DNA of 10,784 nt from Phyllobacteriaceae bacterium UBA1059 (GCA_002316345.1 DCDI01000202.1:7202-17985), one strand, 5' to 3'; counted from the stretch's first letter, positions 1 through 6,020 are shown. The notes: generated by a model from the sequence alone, not told the origin. Numbers and translations are program-made.

Positions 1-661
1 GGAGCAGACCGGGAAGATACTCAGCCAGGATGTCGAGATAGGCGCCGTCGTCCAGCGCGTCGTCGAGCGGGACATCGAGGTCGGACACGGCCTTCTGCAT
101 GGGATAGTTGCGCGCGCCATGCATGGAAAAGGTGAAAGCACGCCGCTCGCCGGCAAGAATGTCCGCCGTTCCGTCGCCCTGATGCACGTCGAGATCAACG
201 ATCAGGATGCGGTGCACCTCGTGGCTGGCAAGCAGAGCGAGGCTGGCGACCGCGACATCGTTGAGGGTGCAGAAGCCCGCGCCCTGGGCTTGACGTGCAT
301 GATGACTGCCGCCGGCCGCATTACAGGCGATGCCGCTTTCCAATGCGATCCGTGCTGCCACCAGCGTGCCGGCCGTGGCGAGTTGAGCGCGGCGCGAAAC
401 GCGTTCGCTGACTGGAAAGCCGATGTCGCGCTCGATCGCGGGCGGTACGGCGCAGGCTACGACCTGATCGATATAGGCTGGGCTATGAGCAAGCTTCAGC
501 AGCGAGGGATGCAGCAGGTCTGGCTGGTGCAGATTACCTCCGCCCACCAGCCCACGCGCTTCGAGCACACGCATGAGCGCGCTGTATTTGCCCATCGGAA
601 AGCGATGGGCCGGGTCGAACTTCGCGTCGTAATCGGGATGGTGGATAATCGGCAGGCGCAT
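1..661 (-). CDS. Histone deacetylase superfamily protein (partial, C-terminus beyond window)
   Basis: This is the N-terminal 220 residues of an arginase/deacetylase-fold, zinc-dependent amidohydrolase of the histone deacetylase / acetoin utilization (AcuC-like) superfamily. Visible motifs are the catalytic His pair in GGSHHA (H120, H121), GFCTLND (129-135), and the metal site in VDLDVHQGDGT, where D158 and H160 are the expected zinc ligands. The third zinc Asp and the catalytic Tyr would lie further on, outside the window. Bacterial members deacetylate small molecules, polyamines or proteins; the substrate here cannot be told. The start at 661 was chosen because it opens directly into a conserved HHPDYD segment and clears the pyrD stop by 39 bases. 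No good Shine-Dalgarno is visible, so translation may depend on pyrD readthrough or coupling. The gene lies downstream of pyrD on the same strand and probably shares its transcript. Family assignment is firm, function is not. Confidence 0.93.
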   Translation of the reverse strand, partial: MRLPIIHHPDYDAKFDPAHRFPMGKYSALMRVLEARGLVGGGNLHQPDLLHPSLLKLAHSPAYIDQVVACAVPPAIERDIGFPVSERVSRRAQLATAGTLVAARIALESGIACNAAGGSHHARQAQGAGFCTLNDVAVASLALLASHEVHRILIVDLDVHQGDGTADILAGERRAFTFSMHGARNYPMQKAVSDLDVPLDDALDDGAYLDILAEYLPGLL

Positions 662-674
662 CGGCGGTGAGATA

Positions 675-695
675 GGGCTGCAACGGCTGCAGCCC
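675..695 (-). other. Intercistronic hairpin between pyrD and the deacetylase gene
   Basis: An inverted repeat GGGCTGCA / TGCAGCCC forms an 8-bp GC-rich stem with a 5-base loop. It lies between the pyrD stop and the deacetylase start. No T-run follows on the minus strand, so it is not a classical terminator. It occupies the space where a ribosome binding site would normally begin, so it could affect stability or translation of the downstream gene. That role is inference. Confidence 0.4.
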
Positions 696-700
696 AAGCT

Positions 701-1768
701 TCAAGCCGTGCGCTTGGCCCATTCCTCGGTGCCGCTGTCCCGCAACGCGCTAAGCTGCGTCAGCCCAAGCTTGGTTGCATGCTCAGACAAGCCGCGAAGG
801 ATGCGGCCGGGCAGCGACGGCCCGCCATAGATCATGCCGGTATAGACCTGAACGAGATCGGCGCCGGCTCGGATCTTCTGGATCGCAGTGTCCACAGACT
901 CGACACCGCCGACGCCGATCAGCGCCATGGCAGGACCGACGCGCTGGCGCATCTTGGCCAGGATCACGGTGGACGGCACAAACAAGGGACGCCCGGACAA
1001 ACCGCCGGTCTCCTTGCTCTGATGATCGGCCAAAGGCGGGCGGGCGATCGTGGTGTTGGAGACGATCAGCCCCTCAATGCCGCTTTTTAGTACCGCTTCG
1101 GCGATGGCATCCAGCGCGAGATCGTCCAGATCCGGCGCGATCTTCAGGAAGATCGGCGGCTTTGCATTTTGCCGCGTGCGTTCCTCGCAGACCACATCGA
1201 GCAACTGTGCCAGCGCTTCCGGGTCCTGCAAACCGCGCAAACCGGGCGTGTTGGGCGAGGAGATGTTGACGGTGATGTAGGATGCGAGATCGGCGAAACG
1301 CGCGACGCCCAGCCGGTAATCACCCATGCGGTCGGCGCTATCCTTGTTGGCACCGATATTGACGCCGAGGATGCCCTTGCGCGCGCGACGGCTGAGGCGG
1401 GCATAAGCTGCGTCATGGCCCTCATTGTTGAAGCCGAGCCGATTGATGACCGCATCGTCCTTCACCAGCCGGAAGATGCGCGGTTTTGGGTTGCCGCTTT
1501 GCGGCTTGGGTGTGATCGTACCCACTTCGGCAAAGCCATAGCCGAGCTTTAGAAGCGCATCCGGCACTTCAGCATTCTTGTCGAAGCCGGCGGCCATGCC
1601 GAGTGGGTTCGGAAAGGACAGGCCGGCAACCGTGGTCTTCAGGCGGCTGTCATTAACCGTGCAGACTGGGACAAGGCCGGTTTTTAGGCCGGCGATGGAA
1701 AGCCCGTGTGCGGTTTCGGGATCGAGGCGGAACAAGGTGCTTCGGCCAAGCGCGAACAGGTCGATCAT
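701..1768 (-). CDS. pyrD: Dihydroorotate dehydrogenase (quinone), class 2
   Basis: PyrD oxidises dihydroorotate to orotate in pyrimidine synthesis, passing electrons through FMN to membrane quinone. The 355-residue protein has the class 2 layout: a short N-terminal helical segment (about 1-40) that in the family docks on the inner membrane, then an FMN-binding TIM barrel. Recognisable landmarks are GFDKN (61-65), NRLGFNN (109-115), NISSPNTPGLR (168-178) with S171 as the catalytic base that marks class 2 enzymes, FLKIAPD (207-213), VSNTT (236-240), GGLSG (255-259), and the phosphate-binding IGVGGV and QVYTG segments near the end. Length matches the family. The start ATG shares one base with the TGA of the upstream DUF952 gene (TGATG), so the two are probably translationally coupled. 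The deacetylase gene follows on the same strand. I see no truncation and no missing catalytic residue. Confidence 0.98.
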   Translation of the reverse strand: MIDLFALGRSTLFRLDPETAHGLSIAGLKTGLVPVCTVNDSRLKTTVAGLSFPNPLGMAAGFDKNAEVPDALLKLGYGFAEVGTITPKPQSGNPKPRIFRLVKDDAVINRLGFNNEGHDAAYARLSRRARKGILGVNIGANKDSADRMGDYRLGVARFADLASYITVNISSPNTPGLRGLQDPEALAQLLDVVCEERTRQNAKPPIFLKIAPDLDDLALDAIAEAVLKSGIEGLIVSNTTIARPPLADHQSKETGGLSGRPLFVPSTVILAKMRQRVGPAMALIGVGGVESVDTAIQKIRAGADLVQVYTGMIYGGPSLPGRILRGLSEHATKLGLTQLSALRDSGTEEWAKRTA

Positions 1769-2109
1769 CAGGCGTCCAGATCAGGGAAGGCGTGGGTTCC
1801 GTCTTCGTTGGCGGGCAGGGGCTTGACCCACAACACGGCAGACAGCAGCAGCGGCGCGTAAAGATGCGGGAAAAGCGCGCCGCCTCGCGAGGGTTCGTAG
1901 CGCAAGTCCGCACCCAGCGCGTCTTCATCGATGGCGACGAGCAGCAGATCGTTTTGGCCGGCAAAGTGCTTGGCAGCCGTTTCCCTGACCTGCGCGGCGG
2001 TGGAAAAGTGGATGAAGCCGTCGGCCTCATCGACCGGCGCCCCAGTAAACTGGCCAGCAGCTTCGGCCTGCTGCCAAAGCGCTCGGGGTGTGATCTTATA
2101 GATGGTCAT
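1768..2109 (-). CDS. DUF952 family protein
   Basis: This is a 113-residue protein of the DUF952 family, a small alpha/beta domain of unknown biochemical role found widely in bacteria. The family signature is clear: IYKITP at the N-terminus (3-8), DGFIHFST (30-37), and FPHLYAPL (80-87). No signal peptide or membrane segment is seen, so it is expected to be cytoplasmic. A longer reading frame continues upstream to 2259, but the family consensus begins at MTIYK, so the start is placed at 2109. No convincing Shine-Dalgarno precedes this ATG. It is the first gene of a cluster with pyrD, overlapping it by one base. That arrangement suggests co-expression but does not prove a role in pyrimidine metabolism. 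Confidence 0.9.
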   Translation of the reverse strand: MTIYKITPRALWQQAEAAGQFTGAPVDEADGFIHFSTAAQVRETAAKHFAGQNDLLLVAIDEDALGADLRYEPSRGGALFPHLYAPLLLSAVLWVKPLPANEDGTHAFPDLDA

Positions 2110-2134
2110 GGCGCTGCTATAGGCCGGGCCTAAC

Positions 2135-2150
2135 CCCAGCGAAAGCTGGG
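2135..2150. repeat. REP-like hairpin with GAAA tetraloop
   Basis: CCCAGC-GAAA-GCTGGG is a perfect 6-bp stem closed by a stable GNRA-type tetraloop. It sits in the short gap between the divergent DUF952 gene and the secreted coiled-coil gene. Stems of the form CCxGC-GAAA-GCxGG recur as dispersed extragenic palindromes in many alphaproteobacterial genomes. Only one copy is present here, so membership of a repeat family is inferred from its form. Confidence 0.4.
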
Positions 2151-2209
2151 TGACGCATTTCCGGCGCAAAAAGCCGTTAGCAAAGTCCGATCGAGAAGGA
2201 GACCCTTCC

Positions 2210-2617
2210 ATGCACAAGACTTGTCTGAGCTTCGCACTTCTCCTTGGCCTCGGGGCCACCGCACAAGCGCAGGATGCCGAAAACTTCCGGCTGGAAAAGA
2301 CCGAGCAGGGCTATGTCAGGCTCAACACGCAGACCGGCGCGATGTCGATCTGCGAAGAGCGTGATGCGCAGCTGGTTTGCCGGATTGCTGCCGATGAAGC
2401 GGTCGCCGGCACGGATCAGGCAGATAGTTTGCAGGCGCGGATCGACCGGTTGGAGGCGCGCATCGCTGTCTTGGAACGCCAGCAGAAGGGGGCGAATGTC
2501 GCGGCGGACGAAGAGTTCGACAAGGGGCTGGACCGGATGGAACGCTTCTTCCGCGGCTTCATGGGCATCGTCAAAGAATTCGAGTCCGACTCCAAGACGC
2601 AGCCGGACCGAACCTGA
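2210..2617 (+). CDS. Secreted coiled-coil hypothetical protein
   Basis: This is a 135-residue protein of unknown function. A clear Sec signal peptide covers about residues 1-20 (positive start, leucine/alanine-rich core, likely cleavage after AQA), so it should be exported to the periplasm. The mature part starts with a compact segment (about 25-60) reading FRLEKTEQGYVRLNT and holding two cysteines, C48 and C57, that could form a disulfide after export. A short heptad-like coiled coil follows (about 72-92, SLQARIDRLEARIAVLER). The C-terminal part is an amphipathic, Phe-rich helix (about 103-123). The ATG at 2210 was chosen over an in-frame one at 2150 because a good ribosome site (AGAAGGAGA, 2194-2202) lies at the right distance and the signal peptide begins there. 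It is divergent from DUF952-pyrD and converges with the proline-rich pair, with 3 bases between the stop codons. No homologue of known function is recognised. Confidence 0.82.
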   Translation: MHKTCLSFALLLGLGATAQAQDAENFRLEKTEQGYVRLNTQTGAMSICEERDAQLVCRIAADEAVAGTDQADSLQARIDRLEARIAVLERQQKGANVAADEEFDKGLDRMERFFRGFMGIVKEFESDSKTQPDRT

Positions 2618-2620
2618 TCG

Positions 2621-2809
2621 TCAGATCGCTTCGACCGGCTCGTTGCTTTCCGGTTCGCGGCCAGGGAATTCGGCCGGCGCTTGATCAGGGCCGGGCGCCG
2701 GATCGGGTGTTCCCTCCGGTAATGGTGGTTCCTTTTGCGGGATCGGCTCCGGATCCGGCGGCAGGGGACCCGGCTCGGGATCGGAAATGGGGCGCTTCGG
2801 ATCGCTCAT
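2621..2809 (-). CDS. Proline-rich acidic microprotein (62 aa)
   Basis: This is a small protein of unknown function with 21 prolines in 62 residues, mostly in D/E-P and G/A-P pairs (for example SDPEPGPLPPDPEPIP, residues 9-24). It has no signal peptide, membrane segment or recognised domain, and should be an extended, disordered, polyproline-II-like acidic chain. It is likely real because GAGGAT lies a suitable distance before its ATG and because it directly follows a similar proline-rich frame. The stop of that upstream frame lies inside this ribosome site (TGAGGATGATATG), so translation of the two is probably coupled. It ends 3 bases from the stop of the convergent coiled-coil gene. Similar composition in both members of the pair suggests duplication or a shared role. 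Function unknown. Confidence 0.62.
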   Translation of the reverse strand: MSDPKRPISDPEPGPLPPDPEPIPQKEPPLPEGTPDPAPGPDQAPAEFPGREPESNEPVEAI

Positions 2810-2816
2810 ATCATCC

Positions 2817-2942
2817 TCAGATCGGTGTCGGGCGCGGGCCTGGAACAGGAGAGGGATCCGGTGCCGGGTCCGGAATAGGACTGGGGCCGGGATGCGGACC
2901 GGGTGCTGGCTCGGGAAAAGGTTGTGGCGGTGTCGGGGTCAT
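2817..2942 (-). CDS. X-Pro dipeptide-repeat microprotein (41 aa)
   Basis: This is a very short protein with 20 prolines in 41 residues; every even position from 6 to 40 is Pro, giving 18 consecutive X-Pro units. X varies (Gln, Phe, Glu, Ala, Gly, His, Ser, Ile, Asp, Val, Arg, Thr). All four proline codons are used, so this is not a simple DNA repeat expansion; the pattern appears kept at protein level. Evidence for translation is strong for so short a gene: a near-perfect Shine-Dalgarno AAGGAGGA ends 4 bases before the ATG, and an EcfG-type promoter lies just upstream. The chain should adopt a stiff polyproline-II rod, like the X-Pro spacer of TonB but without its membrane anchor or C-terminal domain. 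Its stop overlaps the ribosome site of the 62-residue gene. No function can be assigned. Confidence 0.7.
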   Translation of the reverse strand: MTPTPPQPFPEPAPGPHPGPSPIPDPAPDPSPVPGPRPTPI

Positions 2943-2946
2943 GGCG

Positions 2947-2954
2947 TCCTCCTT
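2947..2954 (-). promoter_or_regulatory. Strong Shine-Dalgarno of the 41-aa gene
   Basis: AAGGAGGA on the minus strand ends 4 bases before the ATG at 2942. It is the best anti-16S match among the gene starts in the window, and it decides the start of the 41-residue X-Pro frame. Confidence 0.75.
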
Positions 2955-2963
2955 GTTCTTGCA

Positions 2964-2988
2964 AACGTCAGCTTGCCAGCGAGGTTCC
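2964..2988 (-). promoter_or_regulatory. EcfG/SigT-type general stress promoter
   Basis: Reading the minus strand, GGAAC (2988-2984) is followed by exactly 16 bases and then CGTT (2967-2964). This matches the published consensus for the alphaproteobacterial general-stress sigma factor (EcfG, SigT, RpoE2): GGAAC, 16-17 bases, CGTT. A start of transcription 6-8 bases past the -10 would fall near 2957, just ahead of the Shine-Dalgarno at 2954-2947, giving a very short leader. It points at the proline-rich pair and implies induction through the PhyR-NepR-EcfG pathway under general stress. The match is direct; activity is inferred. Confidence 0.72.
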
Positions 2989-3029
2989 CCGACAAGCGCC
3001 GCCCTGCCTGGAGGAGCCTACCGAACACG

Positions 3030-3046
3030 ATCACAATTCTCGTGAT
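3030..3046. repeat. Small inverted repeat in the divergent intergenic region
   Basis: ATCAC, 7 bases, GTGAT forms a short perfect dyad about 40 bases upstream of the EcfG -35 element. It lies in the 280-base gap between the proline-rich pair (-) and the DUF2934 gene (+). Its spacing would suit a dimeric regulator, but no family is recognised, and 5-bp arms occur by chance. Confidence 0.25.
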
Positions 3047-3222
3047 ACGAGCAAAGTGGAGCACGCGATGCTGTCTGCCCCGCGACGAAGGGCGGATCCT
3101 GCGCTATGTGCTTGAAAAGGGCATGCATGCAGCAGGTGGTCTTCGGCGATCCGGTTGCGTATCGAGCCGGCCCATTTACGTGTTAGAGCCAAGCAACTGT
3201 TGAGAATGGGAAGGGACAAACC

Positions 3223-3537
3223 ATGAGCGACAAGGAAGACCGTATCCGCCAGCGGGCCTATGAGAAGTGGCAGAAGGAAGGTGAAAGCCATGGCTGGCAT
3301 GACCGCCACTGGGCCGAAGCCGAAGCCGAAGTCAGCGCCGAGGATCAGCCCTTGGGGTCAGATGCTTCAGCAACGCCGATGATGGACGATGCTGGCATGC
3401 CAAGCGACAATGAGATCAAGAGCGATGCCGGCGCGTCGGCCGCCAGCGCTGCGGTTGCAGGCGTGGACACCAAGAAGTCGCGCGCCCCGGCTGCCGCCAA
3501 GAAGCCGGCAGCCAGGAAGACGGCGAAGTCCGCTTAA
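3223..3537 (+). CDS. DUF2934 domain protein with Lys/Ala-rich tail
   Basis: This is a 104-residue protein. Residues about 5-38 match the DUF2934 domain, a short helical motif of unknown function: RIRQRAYEKWQKEG, a His/Trp stretch (SHGWHDRHWAEAEAE), then a variable linker. The middle (about 40-80) is low in complexity and acidic. The last 21 residues are basic and Ala/Lys/Pro-rich (KKSRAPAAAKKPAARK), resembling the tails of bacterial histone-H1-like proteins, which could contact nucleic acid; that is inference from composition. The ATG at 3223 has a fair ribosome site (GGAAGGGA) upstream. No promoter was recognised, and the EcfG site in the same gap points the other way. Its TAA overlaps the treY TAA on the other strand within TTAA. 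No homologue with a proven role is recognised. Confidence 0.85.
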   Translation: MSDKEDRIRQRAYEKWQKEGESHGWHDRHWAEAEAEVSAEDQPLGSDASATPMMDDAGMPSDNEIKSDAGASAASAAVAGVDTKKSRAPAAAKKPAARKTAKSA

Positions 3538-6020
3538 GCCGTCGTCAGCAAGGCGACGGGGCTATCCCCCAGCAAATCGGCGAGGCGCAACGTCTCGCCG
3601 ATTTTCGTTTCGGCTGATGTCAGACGGTTGGTCAGGCTGCGATTGGCGAACGCCGTTGGTAGTACAACCGCCGTATCGCCCCAGTCCGCTGCACCTTCGC
3701 CGTTCAGTGCAAGTGGCAGACGGGGAACGACCACCAGGACGGCCTCATCGCCATGCGTGCGGAGATAAGCGGCTGCATGATCGCTCTTTGATCCGGTGAT
3801 CTCGAGCGGTTGATAACTGCCGGACGCGAACAGATCCGGCTGAGCTGTCCGCAACGCCAAACCGGCTGCGATCAAGCGTTGCTTGCCGGTGCCGGACACG
3901 AAGGCGTCTTTCCAAGAGCTGTGTGCTTCCGCCTTAAGCGTCTGAGCCAGCTTATCAAAATCGATGGCGCGGCGGTTGTCGGGATCAACGAGGCTAAGGT
4001 CGTCACCTTCCGCGCCCTGATAGATGTCGGGGATGCCGGGGGCCGTCAGTTTGATCAGCGTCTGGGTCAAACCGTTGATGCGGCCGGCGGCGATGAAGGG
4101 CTTGAGGACAGCGTCGAAGTCGTCGTGGAAGGCGCGGTTGTCGGGCGCGAAGAGGCGTTCGGCATAGGCTTTAACCGCACTCTCATAGGCTTCGTTGGTG
4201 TCCGACCAGTCGGTGCGGCGCTTGGCTTCGCGGAGCGCCTTTTCGACGTAGGGAAGAAAGCGTTCCTTGAGAGAGGTCAGCGTTTCGGGATCGGTTTCAC
4301 CAGTCCAGATGCCGGCAAGCGCTTGATAAAGCAGCCATTCCGTGTCGGGCTCGGGAGCCGGGCCGTCGTCGAACTGCTTCACGGCAACCGCATGCATGGT
4401 GCGCCAGCGGGTGACGGCTTGCGCCCACTCATCCGGTGCTTCGGAGATGGCATAGAGACGGGCGCGGGCATCTTCGCCGCGCTTGGTGTCGTGCGTGGAC
4501 GTGCCAAGCAAGCCATGGGGTTGCTCGGAAACACGCGCCTTCATCTTCTCGTGGAAGCGCTCCACGGAGCCGACGGGTTCAGCAGGATCGCAGCCGACTT
4601 CGTTGAGCGCGATCAGCTTGTTGAAGCGGTAGAACAGGGTGTCTTCCACCGACTTTGCGGTGACCGGACCAGTCAATTGCTGGAAGCGAGCTGTAAATTC
4701 CGCGGCACGATCCGACGACTTGGCAGCGCCAAACAGACAATCCATGACGGCATCGACCGCCATTTCGGAGACTTGGCCGGAGGCTTTCGCATCGGCTGCG
4801 ACTTGGTCGAGCAGTTGGCGATCTTCGTCGCGGATACCTTCATTGTTGATGTAGGTTCGATAGACGGGGAAGGCGACGACGATGGCGGCGATGGCATTGC
4901 GGATGGCGTCTTCGGAGAGAGCATCGCCGATCGACTCCATGGCCAGCCGCGTCAGACCCTTCAGCTCGGTTTCGAAATTTTCCGTGACCATCACTTGCTT
5001 GGCACGGCGGCGTTCGGTTTCGAGATCGACCGGTGCGCCGAGGAGATTGGCATAGGCCTTGTCGAGTTCGGCGGTCTTGGAACCGTCAGTGAGCAGGTCG
5101 GCGATGGCTGCGGTGAATTCGTAGCCGGTGGTGCCTTCGATCGGCCAGTCCTGCGCAAGGACTTCTTCACCGTTGAGGATCTTTTCGACCACGAGGTAAG
5201 TGTCGGGACCGATGGCGGCGCGGAGCTGGTCGAGATAGGCTTTCGGATCGGCAAGGCCGTCGACATGGTCGACGCGTAGGCCGTCAACTTTGCCGGAACG
5301 GACGAGTTCGAGGATCAGGCGGTGGACATCATCGAAGATGGCCGGGTCTTCGACGCGTACACCGACGAGGCCGGTGACTTCGAAGAAGCGGCGGTAGCTC
5401 AGATGCTTGCGCGCGGTTTTCCAGAAGGTCAGCTGGTGGGGCTGGCGAGCATGCAGCGCTTCAAGGAAGGCGCGGTCGCTGGAAAGCTTATCAACCGTCT
5501 CTTCCGTGATGCCGTCGATCGTGTCGGGATGGAGCGGGAAGAGGTTGTCGAAGTAAGCAAGGACCGGCTTGCCATCATCGATCTTCAGCGTGATCTCACC
5601 GTCGGCTGCGGCCTCATCGAAGGGCTTGCCAAGGGTCGGCAGCGTCAGCCGCTCGCGCCAGTCGATGTCGAAGTGCCGGGCATAGGGGCTGTCCTGGCCG
5701 AGTTCGATGACGCTCCGCCACCACGGATTGTCCAACGATGCGGCCATGTGGTTGGGCACGATGTCGAGGATGAGGCCGAAGCCTTGGTCTTTGAGGGCAG
5801 CACTCAGGCGCTCGAACCCTTCACGGCCACCGATGGCCGGATCGATCTCGTTATGGTCGGTGACGTCATAGCCATGGGTGGAGCCGGCAGCGGCCGAGAA
5901 GATCGGCGAGGCATAGACATGGCTGATGCCGAGTTTTTTCAGGTAAGGGAGGATCGCGACGGCCTTGTCGAAGGTGAAGCCTTCGCGGAATTGTAAGCGA
6001 TAGGTACTGGTGGGCAGCAT
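3534..6020 (-). CDS. treY: Malto-oligosyltrehalose synthase
   Basis: TreY (GH13) isomerises the reducing-end alpha-1,4 bond of a maltodextrin to alpha-1,1, making maltooligosyltrehalose. The 828-residue protein has the family landmarks: STYRLQF at the start, YASPI (36-40), DIVPNH (86-91), the YRRFFEV segment (209-215), GLRVDHVDGL with nucleophile D251, LVVEKIL with acid E279, GTTGYEF (297-302), STHDTKRGEDAR with D511, and a late PGIPDIYQGAE. All three carboxylates are present. It is somewhat longer than the roughly 700-780 residues of characterised enzymes. The frame runs up to 6056, but the start is placed at 6020 because the conserved TSTYRLQF begins there and the ATG forms a TGATG overlap with the malQ stop. 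It is the last gene of the operon; its stop overlaps that of the convergent DUF2934 gene. Confidence 0.97.
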   Translation of the reverse strand: MLPTSTYRLQFREGFTFDKAVAILPYLKKLGISHVYASPIFSAAAGSTHGYDVTDHNEIDPAIGGREGFERLSAALKDQGFGLILDIVPNHMAASLDNPWWRSVIELGQDSPYARHFDIDWRERLTLPTLGKPFDEAAADGEITLKIDDGKPVLAYFDNLFPLHPDTIDGITEETVDKLSSDRAFLEALHARQPHQLTFWKTARKHLSYRRFFEVTGLVGVRVEDPAIFDDVHRLILELVRSGKVDGLRVDHVDGLADPKAYLDQLRAAIGPDTYLVVEKILNGEEVLAQDWPIEGTTGYEFTAAIADLLTDGSKTAELDKAYANLLGAPVDLETERRRAKQVMVTENFETELKGLTRLAMESIGDALSEDAIRNAIAAIVVAFPVYRTYINNEGIRDEDRQLLDQVAADAKASGQVSEMAVDAVMDCLFGAAKSSDRAAEFTARFQQLTGPVTAKSVEDTLFYRFNKLIALNEVGCDPAEPVGSVERFHEKMKARVSEQPHGLLGTSTHDTKRGEDARARLYAISEAPDEWAQAVTRWRTMHAVAVKQFDDGPAPEPDTEWLLYQALAGIWTGETDPETLTSLKERFLPYVEKALREAKRRTDWSDTNEAYESAVKAYAERLFAPDNRAFHDDFDAVLKPFIAAGRINGLTQTLIKLTAPGIPDIYQGAEGDDLSLVDPDNRRAIDFDKLAQTLKAEAHSSWKDAFVSGTGKQRLIAAGLALRTAQPDLFASGSYQPLEITGSKSDHAAAYLRTHGDEAVLVVVPRLPLALNGEGAADWGDTAVVLPTAFANRSLTNRLTSAETKIGETLRLADLLGDSPVALLTTA
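3574..3604 (+). terminator. Possible terminator hairpin of the DUF2934 gene, inside the 3' end of treY
   Basis: AAATCGGCGAG (3574-3584) and CTCGCCGATTT (3594-3604) are exact inverse complements. The stem can extend to 14 bp with one G-U pair and a CAA loop. On the plus strand it comes 37 bases after the DUF2934 stop and is followed by TCGTTTC, so the T-tract is TTTT within ATTTTCGTTT, short and broken. On the minus strand it is coding for the last part of TreY. Termination is therefore plausible for the plus-strand transcript but not proven. Confidence 0.55.

Noticed and set aside
119..670. 183-codon plus-strand frame at the left end
   Set aside because: Its codons are the exact reverse complement register of the deacetylase gene, whose zinc and His-His motifs make the minus strand the coding one.
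690..772. 12-base direct repeat (CAGCCCAAGCTT) at 690-701 and 761-772 around the 3' end of pyrD
   Set aside because: It has only two copies, one of which is coding for the PyrD C-terminus. There is no sign of an insertion or attachment site.
2138..2162. Near match to an EcfG promoter on the minus strand (GGAAA-N16-CGCT) ahead of DUF952
   Set aside because: It has two mismatches at positions that are normally fixed, and it overlaps the REP-like stem. It is likely chance.
3121..3130. Palindrome GCATGCATGC in the gap before DUF2934
   Set aside because: It is an alternating short palindrome without a partner site or promoter context. I see no support for a function.
3031..3309. 92-codon minus-strand frame with a hydrophobic, membrane-like stretch
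   Set aside because: Much of it is antisense to the DUF2934 gene, and the hydrophobic part comes from reading its opposite strand. No ribosome site is seen.
3810..5279. 489-codon open frame on the plus strand, antisense to treY
   Set aside because: It lies wholly inside treY, which has all family motifs and catalytic residues. Long antisense frames are expected in GC-rich coding DNA, and this one shows no recognisable domain.
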